64,000 nucleotides of DNA from Paracoccaceae bacterium. Lineage in GTDB: Bacteria; Pseudomonadota; Alphaproteobacteria; Rhodobacterales; Rhodobacteraceae. The notes beneath the pieces are model-generated. The model was not told the origin of the DNA and searched no databases. It saw only the letters and a program-made list of their open reading frames with translations. The stretch lies in NCBI GenBank assembly GCA_902632125.1, contig CACPBQ010000002.1, forward strand, positions 1 through 64,000, read 5' to 3'. Below are positions 1 through 9,472 of this stretch, in pieces. Position numbers and translations under genes: made by a program. How positions within the stretch are numbered: position 1 is the first letter of the stretch; each line of letters opens with the position of its first letter.

Positions 1-122
1 ACTTTCCAATTAGAAAAGATTTTATTTAAGAAAGTTGACTCAGTTAGATACTAAGTGTACCGAAAAGTTACAGCGCAGTTCTGTGTTGGTTTTCAATGTT
101 TTAATTATTAGCAGGTATCGAA

Positions 123-1394
123 ATGTCGTCTACTCGCCTGAATTTATCTGATCTGAAAGTTAAGAGTCCCAAAGACTTACTTTCTATGGCGGAAGATCTC
201 GAAATAGAAAATGCGTCAACAATGCGTAAAGGCGAAATTATGTTTCAAATATTACGCGAAAGAGCAGATGAAGGATGGGAAATAGCAGGTGATGGCGTTC
301 TAGAAGTTTTACAAGACGGCTTTGGGTTTTTAAGATCGCCAGAAGCTAATTATTTGTCGGGTCCTGATGATATATACGTCTCGCCGGAAATGATTAGAAA
401 ATATTCATTAAGAACTGGCGACACCATAGAGGGTTTAATTAAATCACCTGAAGATAATGAACGATACTTCGCGCTAATTGAAGCACATCAAATTAATTTT
501 CAAGATCCTGATAAAGCAAAGCATAAAATAGCTTTTGATAATCTTACACCTTTGTATCCTGATGAACGTCTTATTATGGAAATTGAAGATCCAACAATTA
601 AGGATAAGTCGGCAAGGGTAATAGATTTAGTGGCACCCATTGGTAAGGGTCAACGTTCACTAATTGTTGCGCCACCTAGAACTGGTAAAACAGTTATTTT
701 ACAGAATATAGCTCACAGTATAGAGCAAAACCATCCTGAGTGCTATCTGATAGTACTACTGATAGATGAGAGACCAGAAGAAGTTACTGATATGCAGAGG
801 TCCGTCAAAGGAGAAGTAATATCCTCTACTTTTGATGAGCCTGCTGCCAGGCATGTTGCAGTATCGGAAATGGTAATAGAGAAAGCAAAGCGTCTTGTTG
901 AACATAAACGAGACGTTGTGATTCTTTTAGATTCTATAACGCGGTTAGGTAGGGCATTTAATACCGTTATACCCTCTTCTGGTAAGGTTTTAACAGGTGG
1001 AGTAGATGCAAATGCTCTTCAAAGGCCGAAAAGGTTCTTTGGTGCTGCTAGAAATATAGAAGAGGGTGGTTCTTTAACTATTATCTCGACTGCATTGATT
1101 GATACAGGTAGCAGAATGGATGAGGTTATTTTTGAAGAATTTAAGGGTACGGGTAATAGCGAGATAGTTTTAGACAGAAAAGTTGCGGATAAGAGAGTAT
1201 TTCCGTCGATAGATATTTTGAAATCTGGTACGAGGAAAGAAGATCTTCTGATAGATAAGATCGATTTACAGAAAACATTTGTTTTACGTCGTATTTTAAA
1301 CCCTATGGGTACTACAGACGGAATAGAGTTCCTTTTATCTAAGTTAAAACAAACAAAAACAAATTCTGAATTCTTTGATTCCATGAATACCTAA
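123..1394 (+). CDS. rho: Transcription termination factor Rho
   Basis: This is the hexameric RNA-dependent ATPase that ends transcription of untranslated RNA. The 423 residues are a normal length. The N-terminal helical domain is followed by a cold-shock-type RNA-binding domain at about residues 55-122, with the RNP-like stretch DGFGFLRS near 65-72. The Walker A motif APPRTGKT is at 183-190, [10 protein letters not shown] at 215-224, and the Walker B region [16 protein letters not shown] follows near residue 265. The ATG start is preceded by AGGTAT. It heads the run rho-mnmE-mnmG-rsmG-parA-parB, a typical alphaproteobacterial order. The 122 bases before it hold no gene and no convincing promoter. 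Rho may matter a good deal here because recognisable intrinsic terminators are scarce in this window. Confidence 0.98.
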   Translation: MSSTRLNLSDLKVKSPKDLLSMAEDLEIENASTMRKGEIMFQILRERADEGWEIAGDGVLEVLQDGFGFLRSPEANYLSGPDDIYVSPEMIRKYSLRTGDTIEGLIKSPEDNERYFALIEAHQINFQDPDKAKHKIAFDNLTPLYPDERLIMEIEDPTIKDKSARVIDLVAPIGKGQRSLIVAPPRTGKTVILQNIAHSIEQNHPECYLIVLLIDERPEEVTDMQRSVKGEVISSTFDEPAARHVAVSEMVIEKAKRLVEHKRDVVILLDSITRLGRAFNTVIPSSGKVLTGGVDANALQRPKRFFGAARNIEEGGSLTIISTALIDTGSRMDEVIFEEFKGTGNSEIVLDRKVADKRVFPSIDILKSGTRKEDLLIDKIDLQKTFVLRRILNPMGTTDGIEFLLSKLKQTKTNSEFFDSMNT

Positions 1395-1407
1395 GCTAGG
1401 AATTTTT

Positions 1408-2697
1408 ATGACAGATACTATTTATGCGCTCGCCACATCACCGGGACGCGCAGGAGTTGCTGTCATAAGGATATCAGGTCCCGAAGCTTTCCAAACGCTT
1501 AATATATTGTGTAAAAAATTTGAAATAAATCACAGAAAATCAATGCTTTGCGACATATATACCCAAGAAGATCTGCACCTCGATAGGGCTTTGGTCATTC
1601 CATTTAAAGGACCAAAAAGCTTCACAGGTGAAGACGTAGTAGAGCTCCATCTACATGGAAGCATAGCTATTATTCAAAAGGCACTAGAAACACTGTCGAA
1701 GTTAAAAAATTATCGTCAGGCTCTTCCTGGCGAGTTTACGCGCAGAGCTTTTGCGAACGAAAAACTTGATTTAGCAGAAATAGAAGGGCTTGCTGACCTA
1801 ATAGAAGCAGAGACAGAGGCTCAAAGAATACAGGCGTTAAAGGTTTTGTCTGGTAAGTTAGGGGAAAAAGTCAAAGAGTGGAGGTCTATGATAATTAGAG
1901 CAATGGCTTTAATTGAGGTTACTATAGATTTTGCCGATGAAGAGGTTCCAACAGATGTAACAAAAGATGTTTTAAGCATTTTAACATTTATAAACAATGA
2001 CTTAGAGATTGAATCGGAAAGTATTATAGTTGCAGAAAGAATAAGAAATGGCTTTGAAGTGGCTATAGTAGGCAAGCCCAATGTGGGCAAGTCTACCCTT
2101 TTAAATGCTTTGGCTGGAAGGGAGGCAGCTCTTACATCCGAAGAGGCAGGAACTACAAGAGACGTTATAGAGGTAAAGATGGATTTGGGTGGTTTGCCTG
2201 TTACTGTGATGGATACTGCTGGACTGAGAGAGGCTGTTAATTCTGTAGAGGTTAAGGGAATAAATAAGGCTCTTCAAAAAGCCAAATCAGCAGATTTGGT
2301 TATTTTGCTAACTGAAAATGGTGAAATGCCTCCAGAAATAGAAAACGATAACGTATTAAAGTTTATTTCAAAATGCGATAATGGCGGAATGCCCGATGGC
2401 GTTTCTGGCGTAACTGGTTATGGATTAGAAAATATGATAAGTTCCATAAGGCATAAATTAGAAATAAGGGTTCAAAATCAAGGTATTGCGACTAGATTTA
2501 GGCATAAAGAAGCAATTGACAGTTCGATAGGTAAAATAATCAAAGTTAAAAAACTTGTCAAAGATGGGCCAGAGTTTTATGAGCTTGCAGCGGAAGAATT
2601 AAGGCAAATAGCCTACACCCTGGATGAATTGTTTGGTAAAGTTGATGTAGAAAATGTCCTTGATGAAATTTTCTCATCGTTTTGTCTGGGAAAGTAA
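1408..2697 (+). CDS. mnmE: tRNA uridine-5-carboxymethylaminomethyl(34) synthesis GTPase MnmE
   Basis: MnmE acts with MnmG to modify wobble uridine 34 of certain tRNAs. The N-terminal tetrahydrofolate-binding domain (about 1-117) is followed by a helical domain interrupted by a Ras-like G domain. The P-loop GKPNVGKST is at 222-230, the GTTRD switch at 248-252 and DTAG at 269-272. The C-terminal CLGK, whose cysteine is essential in the family, is at 426-429. The base-recognition motif, usually NKxD, appears as SKCD. The 429 residues are slightly shorter than gammaproteobacterial MnmE, as is usual in alphaproteobacteria. It starts 13 bp after rho with an AGGA ribosome-binding site, so the two are probably co-transcribed. 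Confidence 0.97.
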   Translation: MTDTIYALATSPGRAGVAVIRISGPEAFQTLNILCKKFEINHRKSMLCDIYTQEDLHLDRALVIPFKGPKSFTGEDVVELHLHGSIAIIQKALETLSKLKNYRQALPGEFTRRAFANEKLDLAEIEGLADLIEAETEAQRIQALKVLSGKLGEKVKEWRSMIIRAMALIEVTIDFADEEVPTDVTKDVLSILTFINNDLEIESESIIVAERIRNGFEVAIVGKPNVGKSTLLNALAGREAALTSEEAGTTRDVIEVKMDLGGLPVTVMDTAGLREAVNSVEVKGINKALQKAKSADLVILLTENGEMPPEIENDNVLKFISKCDNGGMPDGVSGVTGYGLENMISSIRHKLEIRVQNQGIATRFRHKEAIDSSIGKIIKVKKLVKDGPEFYELAAEELRQIAYTLDELFGKVDVENVLDEIFSSFCLGK

Positions 2698-2700
2698 GGA

Positions 2701-4575
2701 GTGTTTCACGTGAAACAATTTGACGTGGTTGTGATTGGTGGTGGACATGCAGGTTGCGAAGCTGCTGCAGCAGCTTCGAGAATGGGTGCAAATACTGCAC
2801 TTGTTACCTTAAAAGCTTGTGATTTGGGTGTTATGTCGTGCAATCCTGCCATAGGTGGTCTTGGCAAGGGTCATTTGGTTCGCGAAATTGATGCGTTGGA
2901 TGGTATTATGGCTCGTTCGGCAGACGAAGCGGGCATTCAGTTTAGACTTTTAAATCGTAAAAAAGGACCAGCAGTCCAAGGGCCACGGACTCAAGCTGAT
3001 AGATTGTTATATCAAAATTCAATCAAAAAAATTCTACGGTCAATGAAAAATCTCTCGATCGTAGAAAGTGAAGTTGTGGATCTTCTTGGTTCACAAGAAA
3101 AAGTGCGAGGTGTAATTTTATCCGACGGTTCTGAAATCTCAGCAAAGTCTACTATTATAACTACAGGAACGTTTCTAAGAGGAAAGATTTACATAGGAGA
3201 GGTAACATATTCAGCTGGCCGTATGGGCGCAGACCCATCATTAAAACTTGCAGAAAAGATTGAGGGTTTTGGTTTAAAGTTGGGTAGGCTGAAAACTGGC
3301 ACACCCCCAAGATTAAATGGAAAATCGATAAATTGGGAACAGCTAGAAATGCAACCTGGTGACTCTGAGCCAACAATGTTTTCTTTTTTGTCAAAAAAAC
3401 CTTCGGCAAAGCAAATTTCGTGTGGAATAACTTTTACTAATGAACAAACCCATGAAATTATAGAAAAAAATTTATCAAAATCAGCAATGTATAGCGGGCT
3501 TATCGATGGTGTTGGTCCCCGATACTGTCCGTCCATAGAAGATAAAATAGTCAGATTTAGAGATAAAAACTCGCATCAAGTGTTTCTAGAGCCAGAAGGC
3601 CTTTCAGTTGATACAGTATATCCTAATGGAATTTCTACATCACTTCCTGAAAAAATACAGAAAGAATACGTAAAGTCTATCAAAGGACTAGAGAAAGCAG
3701 AAATTTTACAACCTGGTTACGCAATAGAATATGATTATGTTGACCCTCGATCATTATCATCAACTCTAAGTGTTAATGGTGTTAATGGTCTTTATTTGGC
3801 GGGCCAAATCAACGGAACAACAGGATATGAAGAGGCGGCGGCTCAGGGGTTAGTTGCTGGATTAAACTCTGCGGCAGCTTCGCTTGGACAAGATAATATC
3901 ACTTTTTCGCGATCAGATAGCTATATAGGCGTAATGATTGATGATCTAATCTCTAAAGGTGTAAGCGAACCGTATAGAATGTTTACGTCTAGAGCTGAGT
4001 TTAGGCTTTCTTTGCGCGCTGACAACGCAGATCAACGACTGACTCCCAAAGGTATCGATATAGGCTGTGTATCCTCAGATCGAAAGAAAGTTTTCTTAGA
4101 AAAAACTGATAAAATAGAGAAATGTAATAAAATCCTTTCTGAAAAAGAGTTTACTCCCAACCAATTATTAGCTCAGGGTATTTCGGTTAGCCAAGATGGA
4201 AACAAAAGAAATTTGAAACAAGTATTGGCATTTCCAAGCATAACTTTTGATAATATAACGGTGTTTGACAAACGGCTCTTGAAAATTGAGAAAGAAATAC
4301 AAAAGCAAGTTCATAGAGATGCGATGTACTCAAATTATATAGATAGACAAAGCAAAGATATAGAAGCTATCAAAAGAGATGAAGCTATAAAAATACCTTA
4401 TAATTTTGATTATGAGCCCATGTCTGGCTTATCAAATGAATTGAAGGATAAATTAATAGTTCAGAAACCAAAGAATATAGCACAAGCCTCTAGGATAGAA
4501 GGAATGACGCCGGCAGCTCTTTTTTTAATATTATCAAAAGTAAAACAGGGTCAGTATCAGATCAAGGCTGGATGA
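2701..4575 (+). CDS. mnmG: tRNA uridine-5-carboxymethylaminomethyl(34) synthesis enzyme MnmG (GidA)
   Basis: This is the FAD-dependent partner of MnmE in wobble-uridine modification. The FAD-binding motif GGGHAGCE lies at residues 13-20, and the family's C-terminal helical domain is complete, giving 624 residues. The start is a GTG only 3 bp after mnmE. Its first codons contain a perfect parS palindrome, so the protein begins MFHVKQ. The last bases overlap the ATG of rsmG by 4 bp, which suggests translational coupling. The same short N-terminal sequence occurs in other bacteria where parS sits at this position. Confidence 0.97.
   Translation: MFHVKQFDVVVIGGGHAGCEAAAAASRMGANTALVTLKACDLGVMSCNPAIGGLGKGHLVREIDALDGIMARSADEAGIQFRLLNRKKGPAVQGPRTQADRLLYQNSIKKILRSMKNLSIVESEVVDLLGSQEKVRGVILSDGSEISAKSTIITTGTFLRGKIYIGEVTYSAGRMGADPSLKLAEKIEGFGLKLGRLKTGTPPRLNGKSINWEQLEMQPGDSEPTMFSFLSKKPSAKQISCGITFTNEQTHEIIEKNLSKSAMYSGLIDGVGPRYCPSIEDKIVRFRDKNSHQVFLEPEGLSVDTVYPNGISTSLPEKIQKEYVKSIKGLEKAEILQPGYAIEYDYVDPRSLSSTLSVNGVNGLYLAGQINGTTGYEEAAAQGLVAGLNSAAASLGQDNITFSRSDSYIGVMIDDLISKGVSEPYRMFTSRAEFRLSLRADNADQRLTPKGIDIGCVSSDRKKVFLEKTDKIEKCNKILSEKEFTPNQLLAQGISVSQDGNKRNLKQVLAFPSITFDNITVFDKRLLKIEKEIQKQVHRDAMYSNYIDRQSKDIEAIKRDEAIKIPYNFDYEPMSGLSNELKDKLIVQKPKNIAQASRIEGMTPAALFLILSKVKQGQYQIKAG
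2702..2717. promoter_or_regulatory. parS centromere site 1 (perfect 16-bp palindrome)
   Basis: The bases TGTTTCACGTGAAACA form a perfect palindrome and match the conserved bacterial parS consensus TGTTNCACGTGAAACA at every fixed position. The site begins at the second base of the GTG start codon of mnmG, so it also encodes the N-terminus of MnmG. It lies about 2.5 kb from parA and 3.3 kb from parB, whose product is expected to load here, spread and bind CTP. Confidence 0.95.
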
Positions 4576-5186
4576 AAGATGATATTTTAAAAGATGTTTC
4601 ACGTGAAACAATAGAGCTGCTACAGCAACTTAGAGTGCTTGTTGAGAAGTGGAATAAAAGTATAAACTTAATTTCTAAAAGTACCGTACCTGAAATATGG
4701 AGTCGCCATATTTTAGACTCTGCTCAGATTTTTTATGCGAGAAATAAAAGATTTAAAAGATGGTTGGATATAGGGTCTGGAGCAGGTTTTCCCGGCTTAG
4801 TTGTGTCAATTCTTGCTCAGGACAACAATATAAATGGTGAGATAGTCTTAGTTGATAGTGATACAAGGAAATGTGCTTTCCTGAGTACTGTCAAAAGAGA
4901 GCTAAGTCTCAATTTATATATTATAAACAATAGGATAGAGCTTTGTGACAGACAAGGGGCAGATGTCATATCAGCTAGAGCTTTAACGGATTTATCTAAT
5001 CTTTTAAAGTTATCATTTAACCATATGAATGAAGATTCAACCCTTATATTTCCAAAAGGAAAGTCTTGGCGGGAAGAGTTGTTTGCTGCACAGAAAACTT
5101 GGAACTTTAGTTGGGAAGCAGTTACCAGTATAACTGATCCAAAGTCAGTAGTTTTGAAAATAGGAGAGCTTTCGCGTGCCAATTAG
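4572..5186 (+). CDS. rsmG: 16S rRNA (guanine(527)-N(7))-methyltransferase RsmG (GidB)
   Basis: RsmG methylates G527 of 16S rRNA with S-adenosylmethionine; loss of the family protein gives low-level streptomycin resistance. The SAM-binding motif [10 protein letters not shown] is at residues 66-75 and the length of 204 residues is normal. The ATG overlaps the stop of mnmG (ATGA). The final 11 bp overlap the GTG start of parA. A second parS palindrome lies within codons 8-13 and encodes the VSRET part of the protein. Confidence 0.96.
   Translation: MKDDILKDVSRETIELLQQLRVLVEKWNKSINLISKSTVPEIWSRHILDSAQIFYARNKRFKRWLDIGSGAGFPGLVVSILAQDNNINGEIVLVDSDTRKCAFLSTVKRELSLNLYIINNRIELCDRQGADVISARALTDLSNLLKLSFNHMNEDSTLIFPKGKSWREELFAAQKTWNFSWEAVTSITDPKSVVLKIGELSRAN
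4595..4610. promoter_or_regulatory. parS centromere site 2 (perfect 16-bp palindrome)
   Basis: This is an identical copy of TGTTTCACGTGAAACA, 1,893 bp from the first site and about 580 bp upstream of parA. It is embedded in the fifth to ninth residues after the DILKDV start of rsmG. Together with site 1 it forms a small parS cluster immediately beside its own parAB genes. Confidence 0.95.
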
Positions 5187-5970
5187 TAATTCCAAGACTG
5201 CAAAAATTATCTCTGTAACAAATCAAAAAGGTGGGGTTGGCAAAACAACCACAACCATAAATTTAGCAGCGGCCCTGTCAGAATTAGAAAAGAAAGTTCT
5301 AATTATAGATTTGGATCCTCAAGGCAATGCATCCACGGGCTTAGGTGTAGAAGTAGAAGATCGAAAACTATCAACATATGAATTTTTGGTCGAAGGTATT
5401 CCATTAGAAAAAGTTGCAATGGAAACAGAAGTCTCGGGCCTGAATATTATTCCTGCAACAATAGACCTTAGTTCCGCAGATATAGATCTTATATCAAACG
5501 AAAAAAGAAGCCACTTACTGTATGAGGCACTGCGAAAAAAAGAAGAAAACAAGCAAAAATATGACTATATATTGATTGATTGTCCACCGTCTTTAAACAT
5601 TTTAACGGTTAACGCGATGGTAGCATCTCACTCTGTCTTAATACCATTACAGAGTGAATTTTTTGCACTTGAGGGCCTCTCACAACTTTTACTTACGGTT
5701 AAAGAAGTGCGTCAGACAGCAAATGAGAACCTTCGAGTTGAAGGCATAGTATTAACTATGTTTGATGGAAGAAACAATTTATCTAAACAGGTAGAAGCTG
5801 ATGCCAGAACTAACCTGCGCGATCTAGTTTTCAAAACGATTATCCCGAGAAATGTTAGGGTGAGTGAAGCGCCTTCGTATTCGATGCCTGTTTTAACTTA
5901 TGATTCTTCCTCAAAGGGATCAAAGGCTTATATGAGTTTGGCTAGAGAGTTATTAGCTAATAATTCTTAA
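5176..5970 (+). CDS. parA: Chromosome partitioning ATPase ParA (Soj)
   Basis: ParA is the nucleoid-binding ATPase that moves ParB-parS complexes, and so newly copied origins, to opposite cell halves. The deviant Walker A motif KGGVGKTTT is at residues 18-26, the switch DLDPQGNAS follows near 46, and DCPPS near 136. The 264 residues match chromosomal rather than plasmid ParA. The GTG start overlaps rsmG by 11 bp; no later start would keep the N-terminal strand before the P-loop. parB follows 12 bp downstream. Confidence 0.97.
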   Translation: MPISNSKTAKIISVTNQKGGVGKTTTTINLAAALSELEKKVLIIDLDPQGNASTGLGVEVEDRKLSTYEFLVEGIPLEKVAMETEVSGLNIIPATIDLSSADIDLISNEKRSHLLYEALRKKEENKQKYDYILIDCPPSLNILTVNAMVASHSVLIPLQSEFFALEGLSQLLLTVKEVRQTANENLRVEGIVLTMFDGRNNLSKQVEADARTNLRDLVFKTIIPRNVRVSEAPSYSMPVLTYDSSSKGSKAYMSLARELLANNS

Positions 5971-5982
5971 TAGGAGGTTTTT

Positions 5983-6882
5983 ATGGTAGACAAAAAAGGA
6001 AAACCGCGAGGTCTTGGACGAGGGCTATCATCTTTGATGGGTGATATCACCAAAGAACCAATAACGAGTGGTGTAAATTCAGAAAATCAGACAGATGAGA
6101 AACTGGTTCCGGTTGAAAAAATATATCCAAATCCAAATCAGCCTAGAAAGTCATTTCAAGAAGAAAAACTCATTGAATTAGCGAATTCGATTAAGACAAA
6201 AGGTTTAGTACAACCTTTGATAGTTAGAAAAAAGAAGGGAACAAAAGAAAGTTTTGAAATAGTTGCAGGCGAGCGACGATGGCGTGCTGCTCAAAGAGCT
6301 CAAATCCATGAGCTTCCAGTTATTGTAAAAGATTTTAGCGATATTGAGGTTCTAGAAATTGCTATAATTGAAAATGTGCAGAGGGCTGATTTAAACCCAG
6401 TAGAAGAAGCTCTTGGATACAAAAACTTAATGGACAACTTTGATCATACTCAGGAGGGGCTTTCTAAAGAAATTGGAAAAAGTAGGAGTCACATAGCTAA
6501 CTTGTTGCGATTACTTACTCTTCCAAAAGAGGTTCAAAACTTATTAATTTCAGGACAACTTACAGCAGGGCATGCTCGTGCTCTTGTAACATCTGAAAAC
6601 CCGGTTGCGTTAGCAAAACAGATTATCTCGCTTGGTCTTTCGGTAAGGGATGCAGAGCGGTTGGCTAAAAACGCTAGTCAGAAAAACGCTGTTAAAAAAG
6701 TAAAAATAAAAGAAAAACCTGCTGATACAGTTATTTTGGAGACAGATCTTTCCGCGGCATTAAAAATGAAAGTCCTGATTGACCATGAAGTAGGAAAAGA
6801 AAATGGTTTTATTTCAATATCTTACAGGTCATTGGAAGATTTAGACCGCATATCTGAAATGATATTGAATAATCCTTTATAG
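5983..6882 (+). CDS. parB: Chromosome partitioning protein ParB (Spo0J)
   Basis: ParB is the parS-binding CTPase clamp. The N-terminal ParA-stimulating motif LGRGLSSLMG is at residues 11-20. The CTP-binding region includes GERRWRAA at 97-104 and ENVQRADLNPVEEA at 130-143. A helix-turn-helix for parS recognition lies near 157-182, and the dimerisation domain ends at residue 299. A strong AGGAGG ribosome-binding site precedes the ATG. The gene ends 6 bp from the convergent hemW gene, which leaves no room for a separate terminator. Confidence 0.97.
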   Translation: MVDKKGKPRGLGRGLSSLMGDITKEPITSGVNSENQTDEKLVPVEKIYPNPNQPRKSFQEEKLIELANSIKTKGLVQPLIVRKKKGTKESFEIVAGERRWRAAQRAQIHELPVIVKDFSDIEVLEIAIIENVQRADLNPVEEALGYKNLMDNFDHTQEGLSKEIGKSRSHIANLLRLLTLPKEVQNLLISGQLTAGHARALVTSENPVALAKQIISLGLSVRDAERLAKNASQKNAVKKVKIKEKPADTVILETDLSAALKMKVLIDHEVGKENGFISISYRSLEDLDRISEMILNNPL

Positions 6883-6888
6883 AAGAAT

Positions 6889-8046
6889 TTAATCTAAAAG
6901 TTCTGCCAAAACAGAATTTAAAACTCTCCTTCCTGAGTATGTGGTCGATATATTTTCTTTTTTTTGTTTGATGAGTTTCAGGCTTTTTAAAAAAGTTAAT
7001 TTATCTTTTGAAAACGAATATCCTGATAAATTTTCAAATCTTTTACAACAAACGCCTTCATTTAATCGTAAACCCATCATAACCATCTCAGCAGCTTGCT
7101 GTTCTTTAGATAACTCCGTTAAGCAAGATTCTCCAGATCCCTGCTTTTCTACATTTTTAAGCCACTTTTCAGGCGATAAAAATGTTTCGCTCGCGTATTT
7201 TTTTCCATCTATAGTAAGGCGACCGTGGGCACCAGGTCCTATACCGACGTAGTCGCCATATCTCCAGTAAACCAGGTTATGTATGCTTTCAAAACCTTTT
7301 TGAGCGTAGTTGGAAACTTCATAAGCTGTAAGGCCGCGGTCTTTACATAAATTAGAAGTGACATCGTATAAATCAGCAGATATGTCCTCATTGGGTAAGC
7401 CTTTAAGAAGCCCACGATTATATCTATCCCCAAATGCTGTTCCTTGCTCAATGGTTAATTGATATAAGGACATATGACTGGCTTCTAAATCTAACGCTTG
7501 ACTTAATTCTTTTTCCCAATGTACCAATTTTTGGTTTTGTCTGGCATATATCAGATCAAAACTAACAGCAGTGAAGTTTTGCTTTGCAATCTCAAAGGCT
7601 GCTAGTGCTTCTTGAACCGTATGGGTTCGGCCTAAAGCTTTCAGATCTTTCGCATTAAGAGATTGAATCCCCATAGATGCTCTATTCACACCAGCATACT
7701 TATAAGCTTTAAAATTTTTTGCATCCACAGAACCGGGGTTTGCCTCTAATGTAACCTCAAAATTATCTCTAATTTTCCAACGTTTTTGAATTTCGTTTAA
7801 AATCTCGTCAATAACCCATGGCTCGATAAGACTTGGCGTACCACCACCAAAAAAAACAGAATCTAAAAATCGGTTGGATGTACTTTTCGAAACTCGTTTT
7901 AATTCACTTAGATAACCTCTAAGCCATTGTTTTTGATCAATATTTATTCTTACATGGCTATTGAAGTCACAGTAAGGACATTTTGTAGCACAGAAGGGCC
8001 AATGGATATAAATCCCAAAGCCTCCATGTTTCCAGTCTTCAATCAA
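6889..8046 (-). CDS. hemW: Radical SAM heme chaperone HemW (HemN-like)
   Basis: This protein belongs to the HemW branch, now regarded as a heme chaperone and often mislabelled as oxygen-independent coproporphyrinogen oxidase. The radical SAM cluster cysteines are in CATKCPYC at about residues 19-26, followed by FGGGTPSL. I place the start at a TTG at 8046, giving a protein starting MIEDWKHGGFG. An AGGG ribosome-binding site lies six bases upstream and the codon overlaps the rdgB stop. A TTG at 8061 is possible but has no ribosome-binding site, and there is no in-frame ATG. It is read after rph and rdgB. Confidence 0.93.
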   Translation of the reverse strand: MIEDWKHGGFGIYIHWPFCATKCPYCDFNSHVRINIDQKQWLRGYLSELKRVSKSTSNRFLDSVFFGGGTPSLIEPWVIDEILNEIQKRWKIRDNFEVTLEANPGSVDAKNFKAYKYAGVNRASMGIQSLNAKDLKALGRTHTVQEALAAFEIAKQNFTAVSFDLIYARQNQKLVHWEKELSQALDLEASHMSLYQLTIEQGTAFGDRYNRGLLKGLPNEDISADLYDVTSNLCKDRGLTAYEVSNYAQKGFESIHNLVYWRYGDYVGIGPGAHGRLTIDGKKYASETFLSPEKWLKNVEKQGSGESCLTELSKEQQAAEMVMMGLRLNEGVCCKRFENLSGYSFSKDKLTFLKSLKLIKQKKENISTTYSGRRVLNSVLAELLD

Positions 8047-8647
8047 AACATGCCCTAGCAAGTTTTTTGAAAGCTATTGACCTGTGGCTGATTTTATTTT
8101 TATTCTCAAAGCTCATTTCTCCGCAAGTTATATCAAATTCATCAGGTTGAAAAATTGGGTCATATCCATGGCCATCCAAACCTCTTGGGGGCCAAACAAC
8201 CTGGCCAGCTAGAGTACCTTCAAAGATTTCGTCGTGCCCATCTGGCCATGCCAATACCAAAGTACAGCGAAATTGTGCCAACCTGGGATAGGGTGCAGAT
8301 ATTTTTGTTAACGCGTCGTGGGTTTTTTTCATCGCTAGATAAAAATCGCGTCCATTTGGTGTTTCGGCCCAATCTGCAGTATATACACCAGGAGCGCCAT
8401 TTAAGGCATCAATAGTAATTCCACTATCGTCTGCAAGAGCTGGTAAACTGGTAATTCTTGATGCAGAGTGCGCTTTTATTCGCGCGTTTCCAATAAAATT
8501 ATCTTCTGTTTCTATTGGCTCTGGTAGGTCAAGTGATTTACTGGATAAAATTTCCACTGTATTATTGGAAAATAGTGCGCGAACTTCATCTAGCTTACCC
8601 TCATTATGAGTAGCAACCACTAGTTTTTTTCCTTGAAACTTTCGCAT
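8039..8647 (-). CDS. rdgB: XTP/dITP diphosphatase (non-canonical purine NTP pyrophosphatase) RdgB
   Basis: RdgB (Ham1 family) hydrolyses inosine and xanthosine triphosphates so that they are not built into nucleic acids. The substrate-binding motif VVATHNEGKLDEV lies near the N-terminus, and LADDSGITIDALNGAPGVYTA and SHRSIAFKKL further on are typical of the family. The ATG at 8647 shares one base with the stop of rph (TGATG). The 202-residue product has normal length. It overlaps the start of hemW, so rph-rdgB-hemW look translationally coupled. Confidence 0.96.
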   Translation of the reverse strand: MRKFQGKKLVVATHNEGKLDEVRALFSNNTVEILSSKSLDLPEPIETEDNFIGNARIKAHSASRITSLPALADDSGITIDALNGAPGVYTADWAETPNGRDFYLAMKKTHDALTKISAPYPRLAQFRCTLVLAWPDGHDEIFEGTLAGQVVWPPRGLDGHGYDPIFQPDEFDITCGEMSFENKNKISHRSIAFKKLARACFD

Positions 8648-9360
8648 CAACTTTGGGCGGATTTCAGAATATCAAAGAGTTCACAGGCACCTTTTTCCGC
8701 TAGATTTATTAGGGTATCTAGTTCATTTCTCGTATACGTTGTGCTCTCTGCACTTATTTGGGTTTCTATCATATTCCCACTTTCAAGTATAATAAAGTTT
8801 CCGTCTACTCCTGCCTGGCTATCTTCCGAGTAATCGAGATCCAAGATTGGTTGTCCAGCATAAATACCACAACTAATAGCAGCAACTGGTGAAATTAAAG
8901 GGTCTGTAGATATGGTACCAGAATCTAAAAGTTTATTTATTGCTAATCGAAGTGCTAGCCAACCACCAGTAATCGATGCACAGCGCGTTCCACCGTCGGC
9001 TTGTATTACGTCGCAATCAATTGTTATCTGCCGTTCACCCAAAGCGAGCCTATCAACGCCGGCTCTCAAAGATCTTCCAATAAGCCTTTGGATCTCAACA
9101 GTTCTGCCTCCTTGTTTCCCAGAAGCTGCCTCTCTCCGCATTCTTGAACTGGTTGATCTTGGTAACATTCCATATTCAGCAGTAACCCAGCCTAGACCAG
9201 ATCCCTTGATAAATGGCGGTACTCTGTCTTCCACTGTTGCAGTACATATCACATGGGTATCGCCTATTTTAATTATGCAACTTCCTTCAGCATGCATAGT
9301 AATGTTGGTTTCTATTGAAACTTTTCTCATTTCGTCAAGTTTTCGACCAGATGGGCGCAT
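8647..9360 (-). CDS. rph: Ribonuclease PH
   Basis: RNase PH is a phosphate-dependent 3'-to-5' exonuclease that trims tRNA 3' ends. The family start [12 protein letters not shown], the stretch [19 protein letters not shown] and the phosphorolytic-site residues [19 protein letters not shown] are all present. The 237 residues are the usual length. It is the first gene of the minus-strand set rph-rdgB-hemW and is divergent from hrcA across a 112-bp gap, an arrangement common in alphaproteobacteria. Confidence 0.97.
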   Translation of the reverse strand: MRPSGRKLDEMRKVSIETNITMHAEGSCIIKIGDTHVICTATVEDRVPPFIKGSGLGWVTAEYGMLPRSTSSRMRREAASGKQGGRTVEIQRLIGRSLRAGVDRLALGERQITIDCDVIQADGGTRCASITGGWLALRLAINKLLDSGTISTDPLISPVAAISCGIYAGQPILDLDYSEDSQAGVDGNFIILESGNMIETQISAESTTYTRNELDTLINLAEKGACELFDILKSAQS

Positions 9361-9472
9361 TGTAAATCCTTTCAGCTTTGACTTGGCAATACATCTCGAT
9401 CATGTGAATTTGCAACCCTGTTAAAAGTTTTTCATTAGGCTTATTTGAAGATATAGGCTAAAACACGTTCCG

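Noticed and set aside
9361-9472. CIRCE operator expected before hrcA
   Set aside because: No TTAGCACTC-N9-GAGTGCTAA or close variant is visible in the 112-bp gap.
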